A stretch of DNA of 21,963 nt, from positions 1 to 21,963 of the IMG/VR virus record IMGVR_UViG_3300037264_002289. The stretch is one strand, 5' to 3'. Below are positions 5,807-14,200 of the stretch, piece after piece. The stretch is from a virus. Made by a program: the position numbers and the translations under genes. Position 1 is the first letter of the stretch; the number at the start of each line of letters is the position of its first letter. Under the pieces are notes generated by a model. That model worked only from the letters and a program-made list of their open reading frames with translations. It did no database searches and was not told the origin of the DNA.

Positions 5807-8800
5807 ATGTCGTGGCAGGGTTTGGTTCTTGGGATCGCGGGGGCAGTAGTCGGCGCTCGGTTCGGCGGAGCCACGGGCGCGCAGATCGGCTTCCTGATCG
5901 GAAGCCTTGCCGGCGCACTATTGTTCCCAGACTCGGCCAAGGGTCCCCGACTCGACGATCTGCGGATCACGACTTCCGCATACGGACAGCCCATGGCGTT
6001 GTGCTACGGGACGTGGCGCAAGGCCGGCAACGTCATCTGGTCCGAGGAAATTGAGGAAAAAAAGAAAAGCAGTCGCCAAGGTCTGGTCGGCCCCAAGGTC
6101 AAGGAGTACACCTACTTCCTCACGTTCGCCGTGGCGTTCTGCAACAACGAACAGGCGGACTTAATCCGCATTTGGGCCAACGGCACTCTGGTCTACGATG
6201 TGTCAGGCATCGTAACGTACCCTGAGCAGGAAATGGGCGAGACGTACGAAGACTACAAGGAGCGGCGCGAGCTGTTCCGCAACCTGTACCGTCGTGGCGC
6301 GGACGGCTTCTACCGCATGAGGGGGCTGTCGTTCGTCTTCTATCCCGGCAGCGAGACGCAAGAAGTCGATCCCACGATAGAAGCTGTTGTGGGCGTAGGG
6401 CAGACTCCCGCATACAGGGGCCAGTGCTATATCGTGTTCAACCGTCTTCCGCTGGCCGAGTTCGGTAATCGGATGCCGAACATCGAGTGTGAGATCGCCC
6501 AAACTGTTGTCGAAGTGGGTGAGAATAATTCTGTAGACCTGGCTCTGCCCAGAGAAGGCGGTACGTTGGATACCGCCAACAACCTGTTCTTCGCTGTGGA
6601 TTGGATACGCCAGTTGGCGTTCGCCATTGACACTGCTGGTGACGTAAGCCTAAGCGGCATACGGCGACTCAATATCGAGACGATGGAGGAAGATCGCCAG
6701 CGACTAAATGAAGATGCGTTTGCCCAGATAAACACCGAGGACTTCAACGCGGCCACTGTCAAGGTACGCAACAGCGTGGGCTGTGTGCTGCCTGTCAGTG
6801 GCAACCTGTTCGTTCAACTAGAAACCAGTGCGGGCACAAACAACCAGCCCTTTGCGATTGTAGATGGCAACACGCTGCGGGAGATAGCGCGTAATGGTGT
6901 ACCTGACACGGGCAGCCTAACCTTCAATCGTGAGACAGAGAGGTTTGGTGTGGCCAGCGGCTGCGCACCGATAGTAGCTAACGGTTCGCTTGGACCGCAA
7001 GAATTTGCTATCGTGCGCAACGACAACGGATCAATCGGGGTGTTCTTGGGCGGGACGATGCCGTTTTGCATCTGGTCTACTGATAGCGACGAAAACGCGT
7101 TCGTCGTAGAAGACGTGAAAGCAGTGTGCGGGGGAAAGACCGGCACAGGCTGGGGCTATGGCTGGGCTACGGTGGGCAGCGACTACAGCCCGTCGCCGCA
7201 AAGTGCTCCGCTGACTATCATGAGGATCAAGGTGCCCTATCTGCCGCAGCGCGACCTCAAGACTGAGCTGCTTAACCTTGCCATAGCGGACTATTTCAGC
7301 CCCCGCTCGGCCCAGGTCGCTTCGGCCATGCTCATTATCAAGACCGTCATTTGGAACTACACGGACAGCCAACTGAGATTCGAGACACTGGGCACGTACG
7401 ACCCCGGCGATCTGATTCCTGGGGAGACAGCCCTTCAGACCGCAGGGCGGGGACTGGTCTACGACGAGACCCATGCCGCAGTTATGTTCCACGCTCGCGC
7501 GGACAGCAATAGCGCGAACTACATCATATCGGTTTCAGACCTCGACGGCTCTGTTCGATGGCGCACCGAGTACCAGGGCGGCGAGCCCAACAACAACAGC
7601 ACCTGGTCGCACAGCCGCGTGCAGAACGATACGTTCAGCTTCCTTGATCTGAACGGCGATGGGCACAGCATCAACACCAGGACGGGCGAGCTTCTAGTAG
7701 ACAACGTGGACTTCCCAGGAGGCGTGGCGACCGGCGCGCTTGGCGCGTACGACAGCCGATCAGACTCCTTCGTCGGGCTGACTGGCGACACAGCCAGCGT
7801 GTGGGCGCGGTGGTGGTTTAGCCGGCGTGATCGACAGCCGGTCACGCTTGCCTCGATCGTGACCGACATCTGTGTGCGCTGTGGGCTGTCAGCCGGCGAC
7901 ATCAATGTAACCGACCTTGTGGATGACGATGTTACGGGCTACCTTGTGGTTGGGCAGAACAGCGGCCGTAACGCTATCTCGCCGCTGTCCTTGGTGTACT
8001 TCTTCGACGGAGTCGAGAGCGACTTCGTTTTGAAATTTCCACAGCGTGGCGGTGCTGTGGCTCGTACCATTGACACTGACGACATGCTCCGCGATAACGA
8101 CGGCCATCTGGTTACGGAAAGCCGCAGGCAGGAGATAGAATTACCAGCGCGACTTAGTCTGTCTTACATGAACTACAATCGCGACTACGAGATCAACGTG
8201 CAGGCGGCTAAGCGAATACTTGAGCCCGCTAGTGCGATGGAGAGCCGCGAACAAGCTGACATACAGACCACCATTATAATGGACGCGAACCAGGCTGCAC
8301 AGTTCGTTGAGAGGGCGTTGTTCGCGACCTGGATCGAGCGCATGTCCTACGGCCACAGAGTGCCGTGGACGCACCTCGATCTTGATCCGACCGACGTTAT
8401 CGCGATCACCACGGACACGGAGACCCTCGAACGCGTGCGCATCAGCACGATAGACGTGGGCGATGACCTGCACATGGAGCTGTCCGAGCTGCGCGAGGAA
8501 GAAGGGGAGTGGGAAAGCACGGCGGTAGGAGATGCGGGCGCGATTCCAGACATGCCGGTGGGAGCTACACGCTGTAAATTGCTCCTGCTAGACTGTCCTC
8601 TGTTGGAAGACGTTGACGAGCAGTTCGGCCGCGCAGGTGCGCCTCTGTACTACCTGATGGGTGGTTATGGCTTCCCAGGCTGGACGGCTGCAACCCTTTA
8701 CAAGAGCGAGACGGGCGCATTGAGTGAGTATGAGATCGCGGGGCGCGAGACTAATGAAATGATATGGGGTGTTGCCGTTGACACTCTCGGTGATCCGGTT

Positions 8801-9571
8801 TCGCCGTGGATGACCGACACCGTGAACACCTTGACTGTTGAATTTCAGGCCGGTGACACGTCGGGTCTAGTGTCCATTACTACCCTGCAACTATTGGCCG
8901 GTATGAACCGAGCGGCTGTCCTCAAGGCCAACGGGGAGGTCGAGATCATTCATTATAAGAACGTCACCGACAACGGTGACGGCACGTTCACGTTCGACAC
9001 GTTCTTGCGAGCCCGACGCGGCACCGACACCCTGTGCTACAACCACCTACCGGGGGAGATCTTTTTGCCACTGCCCGACTATGAAGACGACGCAGTCTCT
9101 GTAGACTATGTGCCGCTGAAGCTCGAAGAAATACGCCAGTCGCGCTTCTACAAAGGCGTGGGCGACCGACAGTTGTTCGAGGACGCCGAGACCGTCGGCA
9201 AGATCAGCGAGGGCCGCGCGCTGATGCCTTATGCACCGGCCAACATTCATACGTCCCTTAGTGGCAATGACGTGGTGTTTACTTGGTTCCGACGCGACCG
9301 TCTCGGTGCAGAAATAGAGTTGGACGACTTGGGCGGTGACATTTTGTTGAGCGAAGACGAGGAGGTGTACGAGATCGACGTGCTCGATGAACCGGGGGGC
9401 GACATTGTGCGTACTATCATCGAGATACCTGGGCCGACGTACACGTACACCGACGCCGATCAAACCACGGATGGGCTAGAGGCAGAGGCTCAATTGACGG
9501 TTCGCATCTATCAGATAAGCGGTCAGGTCGGTCGTGGTTTCGCGCAAGAGATCACGTTGGACGTACGATAA
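5807..9571 (+). CDS. Tail tip / host specificity protein (GTA gp15- and lambda J-like) with beta-propeller-like insertion
   Basis: This 1254-aa protein follows the hub gene by one base. Residues 4-40 form a hydrophobic glycine-zipper stretch (GLVLGIAGAVVGARFGGATG), typical of this family and probably released into membranes or packed in the tail lumen. Residues ~50-235 carry the conserved first hub domain, ending in PAYRGQCYIVFNRLPLAEFG and NRMPNIECEI. Normal homologues then run on into VTLASIVTDICVRCGL, but here that motif appears only at ~680, leaving a ~420-residue repeat-rich insert. Residues ~700-900 match the J-like hub domains (RLSLSYMNYNRDYEIN). Residues ~1050-1120 hold the FLRARRGTDTLCYNHLPGE motif, and an FN3-like domain ends the protein. 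No GTA TIM-barrel glycosidase domain is evident. The gene's TAA overlaps the next ATG. Confidence 0.88.
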   Translation: MSWQGLVLGIAGAVVGARFGGATGAQIGFLIGSLAGALLFPDSAKGPRLDDLRITTSAYGQPMALCYGTWRKAGNVIWSEEIEEKKKSSRQGLVGPKVKEYTYFLTFAVAFCNNEQADLIRIWANGTLVYDVSGIVTYPEQEMGETYEDYKERRELFRNLYRRGADGFYRMRGLSFVFYPGSETQEVDPTIEAVVGVGQTPAYRGQCYIVFNRLPLAEFGNRMPNIECEIAQTVVEVGENNSVDLALPREGGTLDTANNLFFAVDWIRQLAFAIDTAGDVSLSGIRRLNIETMEEDRQRLNEDAFAQINTEDFNAATVKVRNSVGCVLPVSGNLFVQLETSAGTNNQPFAIVDGNTLREIARNGVPDTGSLTFNRETERFGVASGCAPIVANGSLGPQEFAIVRNDNGSIGVFLGGTMPFCIWSTDSDENAFVVEDVKAVCGGKTGTGWGYGWATVGSDYSPSPQSAPLTIMRIKVPYLPQRDLKTELLNLAIADYFSPRSAQVASAMLIIKTVIWNYTDSQLRFETLGTYDPGDLIPGETALQTAGRGLVYDETHAAVMFHARADSNSANYIISVSDLDGSVRWRTEYQGGEPNNNSTWSHSRVQNDTFSFLDLNGDGHSINTRTGELLVDNVDFPGGVATGALGAYDSRSDSFVGLTGDTASVWARWWFSRRDRQPVTLASIVTDICVRCGLSAGDINVTDLVDDDVTGYLVVGQNSGRNAISPLSLVYFFDGVESDFVLKFPQRGGAVARTIDTDDMLRDNDGHLVTESRRQEIELPARLSLSYMNYNRDYEINVQAAKRILEPASAMESREQADIQTTIIMDANQAAQFVERALFATWIERMSYGHRVPWTHLDLDPTDVIAITTDTETLERVRISTIDVGDDLHMELSELREEEGEWESTAVGDAGAIPDMPVGATRCKLLLLDCPLLEDVDEQFGRAGAPLYYLMGGYGFPGWTAATLYKSETGALSEYEIAGRETNEMIWGVAVDTLGDPVSPWMTDTVNTLTVEFQAGDTSGLVSITTLQLLAGMNRAAVLKANGEVEIIHYKNVTDNGDGTFTFDTFLRARRGTDTLCYNHLPGEIFLPLPDYEDDAVSVDYVPLKLEEIRQSRFYKGVGDRQLFEDAETVGKISEGRALMPYAPANIHTSLSGNDVVFTWFRRDRLGAEIELDDLGGDILLSEDEEVYEIDVLDEPGGDIVRTIIEIPGPTYTYTDADQTTDGLEAEAQLTVRIYQISGQVGRGFAQEITLDVR

Positions 9572-10971
9572 TGCCAGTTGCTAACCCATGGTCACGTTAC
9601 ACTTGGCGCCCTGCGGAGCAGCGCGACTACATTCGGGACAACGGCCCCGAAGCAGCGCGGCTGTTGGCCGAGGCGGTTGGATCGACTACCTACGCTGTTT
9701 TGCCACCGCAGTCGCTTCAGGGTGACGCAGTAGAGCCAGACTACTTTGCTCTGTTCGTTCACACACACGATCACGGCAGCAACACTGACCTGCTTGCAGA
9801 CGACCACACGCAGTACGCCCTACTCGCAGGACGCGCGGCCAACCAGACACTGGTTGGCGGTACGACCGCGTCAGGTTCGTTGACGCATCAGAGCACGGCG
9901 GGCATGGGCACAACGGACTTCGTTCGCTTTTTGGTCGGCAACAATGGCGCGGTTGAAGCGATGCGCATCCTGACTAGTGGGGCCATTGGGATTGGCACCA
10001 CGACAGTCACGAACCCCGGCAAGGTCGAGATCAAGCAGACCATTACTGCCAATACCGGGACTGCCCACACTCTCCGCGTTGAAAATCAGTTTGCGCCAAC
10101 AGCGGCGGCCGACAACAACATCACGGCCATCAACGTCCTGAATCAGTGGACCAACGACAACGCTGCGGGCAACAGCACCGGCTCGCTGAACGCCGGCATC
10201 TTTGTCGCGTCCAACCGCTCTGAACAGCTGCTGGCCAATCTGTCGGGCAACACGGCGCAGGCCGCACTTGGCCCCACGTCTGGAGCAGCGGTGGACGGCG
10301 CTACGGCCACTACGATGCGCGGCATGGTAATGCTCGCGCTCGACAACGCGCTGACCGGCACCACGACGCGCATGATGGCGTCGTACTCGGAAGCCCGGAA
10401 TTCAGGCACCCAGACCATCACAAGGATGACCGGTCACATCATCGGGGTGGGGTCTACAAACAGCGGCTCCGGGGCAGGTGTCATAACCGAAGCCATGGGG
10501 CTGCGCGTCGGTGGGCGCGATCAGTCTCTGACCAACATCCTGCTGGCGGGGACCATTACCAGCGCTGTGATGGTAGAGATCGACGACTGGCTCTCAGGGG
10601 CCGGCGTCACGTACACCGACGACCCGATCCAACTGCGGCTCAATGCGCTGACGGAAACGGGAGCCATCGCGATTCAACAGCTCGGCACGGTGGGTCACAA
10701 CCGAATCCAAGGCTTTACCATGATAGGCGTCAATGCCGCCCCGGACGCGCCGCTTGAGATCAACTCAACAGCGAGCCTGGGCCAGCAACTCCTGACCCTG
10801 GATCAGGACGACACAGATCAGCCGTTCGTAGATTTTCAGGGGAACACGGGGGCCAACGCTACGGCTAGCATTTCTACTTTTACCGTAGCCGGTGCAACGG
10901 CAGGCTTTATTCAGATCGAGATAAACGGAACGAAGCGGTGGATTCAGGTCTACAACGACCCGACCGCGTAA
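9571..10971 (+). CDS. Tail fibre protein, short paralogue
   Basis: This 466-aa protein has a modular fibre layout. An N-terminal anchor of ~40 residues (NPWSRYTWRPAEQRDYI, then LLAEAVGS) is shared with the 1805-aa fibre downstream. A DDHTQYALLAGRAANQT motif at 77-93 is a widespread phage fibre element. GIGTTT follows at 140-145, then a beta-helix-like shaft. A module around residues 325-395 (AGTITSAVMVEIDDW, PIQLRLNAL) matches duplicated parts of the long fibre. The C-terminal TAGFIQIEINGTKRWIQVYN is a common phage ending. It probably attaches to the tail tip and contacts host surface glycans. ATG 9571 overlaps the tip gene stop, with no clear Shine-Dalgarno, so translational coupling is likely. 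Confidence 0.85.
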   Translation: MPVANPWSRYTWRPAEQRDYIRDNGPEAARLLAEAVGSTTYAVLPPQSLQGDAVEPDYFALFVHTHDHGSNTDLLADDHTQYALLAGRAANQTLVGGTTASGSLTHQSTAGMGTTDFVRFLVGNNGAVEAMRILTSGAIGIGTTTVTNPGKVEIKQTITANTGTAHTLRVENQFAPTAAADNNITAINVLNQWTNDNAAGNSTGSLNAGIFVASNRSEQLLANLSGNTAQAALGPTSGAAVDGATATTMRGMVMLALDNALTGTTTRMMASYSEARNSGTQTITRMTGHIIGVGSTNSGSGAGVITEAMGLRVGGRDQSLTNILLAGTITSAVMVEIDDWLSGAGVTYTDDPIQLRLNALTETGAIAIQQLGTVGHNRIQGFTMIGVNAAPDAPLEINSTASLGQQLLTLDQDDTDQPFVDFQGNTGANATASISTFTVAGATAGFIQIEINGTKRWIQVYNDPTA

Positions 10972-10981
10972 GGAGACCACG

Positions 10982-11251
10982 ATGCTAGACCCACAATTTG
11001 TGAAACTACTGAGCGGCTACGTTGATGACGCGGCGCAGAGCGATTACGACACGCTGAAAAAGACTTTCATGCAGTTCATCGAGCTGTCAGACGACGACCA
11101 GTTGGCGGTGCTCAAGGTGTACGCGACTGCGGTGTCGGCTGCTAGCGCGTTGGAAAGTGCTTCGTTTGCAACTGCGTCCCAAAGAGCGCTGGACAGGGTC
11201 GGGGAATACGAAGGGATAGCGAATGGCCCCATCGTAAAGAGCGCGAAGTAA
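10982..11251 (+). CDS. Small helical protein of unknown function between fibre genes
   Basis: This 89-aa protein starts at ATG 10982 behind AAGGAG, one of the best ribosome binding sites in the window. It is predicted to be almost wholly helical and acidic in the middle (IELSDDDQLAVLKVYATAV), with an alanine/serine-rich amphipathic stretch (ASALESASFATASQRAL). There is no signal peptide or membrane segment. I do not recognise a family. Its place between two fibre genes that share an anchor, and the similar placement of the 110-aa gene at 16776, suggest a fibre assembly or trimerisation helper. That is inference from position only. Confidence 0.75.
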   Translation: MLDPQFVKLLSGYVDDAAQSDYDTLKKTFMQFIELSDDDQLAVLKVYATAVSAASALESASFATASQRALDRVGEYEGIANGPIVKSAK

Positions 11252-11254
11252 GCT

Positions 11255-11283
11255 TTGTCCCAGCGCACAGGATAGGGTAAAGT
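11255..11283 (+). promoter_or_regulatory. Weak sigma-70-like promoter candidate before the long fibre gene
   Basis: TTGTCC (11255-11260), a 17-bp gap and TAAAGT (11278-11283) match the two consensus hexamers at four of six positions each. The expected start of transcription would fall almost on the ATG at 11291, giving a leaderless message. The gene indeed lacks a clear Shine-Dalgarno. The match is marginal and may be chance. Confidence 0.2.
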
Positions 11284-11290
11284 AGTCAAA

Positions 11291-14200
11291 ATGGCCGAAA
11301 TACAGAATCCATGGTTGGCCGAGCACTGGAACATGACGGCTCAGTCCGCCTTCATCCAGCAGCACGGCAGACCCAAGGCGGACGAGTTTGCGAAAGCGGC
11401 CGGTAGTTTTGTGGGTGCGACCGCGCCAGCTAAGCGTGACCGCGTCGTTCATACCACGATCATCAAGCCGACGCGCAATCTAGACATCAATCAGAACCGC
11501 GATGTTCGGACGGTCGGCGCGAACGCACCGGACGATGGTGACGTACTGACCTTCGATGCATCGGCCCTGCCTGCGCCCGGCCAGTGGGTGCCGATGGCAC
11601 CGACAGGCGGCGGGGGCGGTGCGCCAGTCAGTGCGCAGTACCTGACTCTGGCTCTCAACGGTACGCTTAGCGCCGAGCGACGATTCGTGCCGCGCGCCGG
11701 GCTAGAGGCTACGGATGGCGGGGTCAACGCCGACTACACGCTGGACCTCGCGACGGGCCTGATCGACTACTTCCACGATGAAGGCGACGGCCCCGTGGCC
11801 GTCACGGTCGAAGAGTTCCACAAGAACATCACGTTCCGCGTGTCTGATGGCGCGCCGGTGCCCACTACTGATTTTGATATCGTGTTCCCTGTCAGCCAGG
11901 CGCGTGCATTTTTCTGCGTCATTAACGAGACGAGTGTCAATCTTGGGATACTGAAAACCGGCTACAGCAGCGGGCTTGAGATCGGTCCATTCGAAACAAT
12001 CGTGGTACTCGATGACGGCATTAAGTTGCGACAGATAGGACGCACCGAGGCCATAGAGTCGCACATACCGGGCACGCCCGGAAACTTCGTTGGTATTTCG
12101 AGCACGAACTTTCTCGAAGACAGCGGTTTCGACGTGACAGATTTTGCTGCCGCTGCGCACGCGCACTCAGCCGCCGACATCACCAGCGGCCTTTTGGCGC
12201 TCACGCGAGGAGGCACCAACGCCGACCTCGATGCAGCGGTAGCTTTGAACATCATACGAGTCAACGCTGCGGGCACAGCACTCGAAGACAGCGGTTTCGA
12301 CGTGACAGATTTTGCGGCGACCGCGCACGCGCACTCAGCCGCTGACATCACCAGCGGGCTACTTGCCCTGGCGCGCGGCGGCACTAACGCGGACCTGGGC
12401 GCGGGCACGCCGCTCAATCTGATACGGCTCAACGCCGGGGGAACCGCGCTCGAAGACGCGGGCTTCGACACGGGGGACTTCCTGACGCCTGCTGCCGCTG
12501 ACGCGGTCTACCTACGCCTTGACACTGCCAACGACCCGATGCAGGCCGACCTAGACATGGGTGGCTTCGCGTTGAAGAACACGGGACTTGTCGAGGGTGG
12601 GGGTGCGGTTGCAGGATTTCTCGCCCTGGCACCTGATGACACAACCACAATAAGCGCAGGAGGTCTACGGGGGGTTGCCGTTGATCCGTTCTTCACCGCT
12701 AATAATGGTGGTTCCTGGGTGGGGATTAGTTCCCTGTCAGTCGTCCCCTCCGTCTATACCGCTGACGGCACTACAGGGGCTTGCGTATTTGCGGTGCTCA
12801 CGTTCGGGGTGACCAGTGGCGCGGGCTCCACCATTCTCTTATCGAACACGGACATCAACCCGTGCGCGGGGACACTATTCAACCACGGGCAGCGGTATCG
12901 CTCTGAGAGCGCAGGTCAGATTGTCGCTGCCTTTACTCTGTTGGATACACCTAGCTTCGATTCGGTGGGAGCTACAGCAGCCCTTGCCGCGCAGTATAGA
13001 GGGGTGTACACCGCTCCGAGATTTACCGCGTCGGCCGGTGGTACGGGCACCACGAGCACTTGCGATCACTTTACCGCCTTGCTCAGCACTGACGTTGGCT
13101 GGACTATCCCAGACCGTCGGGGCTTCTACTACAGACAGGCTTTAGGCACTGGGGCAGTCACCGATGAGGCCGCCCTCTACATTGGAGGCTTCGCGGCCAC
13201 CGGTAACAGATACACGCTTTACTCCCCGGACACCACCGGGGTCATGCTCCACGCCGGGAGTGTACGGATCGGCGCAGCACCCGCGACCCTAGATACCCTG
13301 AACGTTGACGGATCTTCTTTCCTTGAGCACGTCGCCGTAGAAGATGACGACTACGCCTTTGGAATAGAGTGCCGCGCAGCAGGGCTCGGCGATGTCAAGG
13401 CGCTAGGTATTCACTATGTCACCGGGGCTCTCGCAGCGGGCGAACGCGGAGCGGCGGTTCTGGTAGGCGTTGACGGAACCACGGCAGCGGGCGGCGCCAT
13501 CGCAGGGCTTACGGTAGTTGCAACCGAGACAGCAGCTACGGCGGTGGTTGGCCTAGCGGTTGGCGCGTTAGTCGGACCCATCTTTCAGTTTTCGGGTACG
13601 TTCGCCGATGCTGATTCAATCCTCAACAATGCTGCCGATGTGCTAGCCGCACTTTCTACGGGCGGCGCAGGGAACATCTCGGTATTCGTCGCTGACAACG
13701 ACACGGTGACGATTGGGTTCGCGTCGGAATTTGAAGAAATTGAAATCATCGTAGACACCCCGTCGTCAGGAGGGGGCATCGCCCCGACGTTTGAGTTCTC
13801 AACCGGCGTAGGCACATGGGCCACGTTCAGCCCGACAGACGGTACGAACGGGCTCAGGAACACGGGCGTAATCGTTTGGCGCGAGAGCGACATCCCCTCG
13901 TGGGCAGTGGGCGTGGGCGCGGAGTTTCTGATCCGAATCACACGCACGCGAAACTCGCTTACAACCACGCCAATCATTGACAAGGTCCAAGTCTCCGCAA
14001 CCGTAAAGTATATGTGGGACGCGACCGGCAGCGTCGTCATCAACAAACTGGAAAGCACGATTGTAACGGGCACCCCGCCGTTCGTCGTCGCGAGCACCAC
14101 GAAGGTTGATAACCTCAACGTTGATCTGCTCGACAACGAAACTGGGGCGTACTACTTAGACAGCGCCAACTTCACCGGGACCGAATGGGACGACCTGACG

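Noticed and set aside
8275-8280. Perfect TATAAT hexamer inside the tail tip gene
   Set aside because: No acceptable -35 hexamer occurs 15-19 bases upstream, and it lies in a conserved coding region.
11252-11290. Terminator after the 89-aa gene
   Set aside because: No stable stem followed by a U-run could be found in this short gap.
12113-12482. Possible CRISPR array from regularly spaced repeats
   Set aside because: The repeats are 168 bp apart, in frame, coding, and the intervals themselves are similar, so this is a protein repeat.
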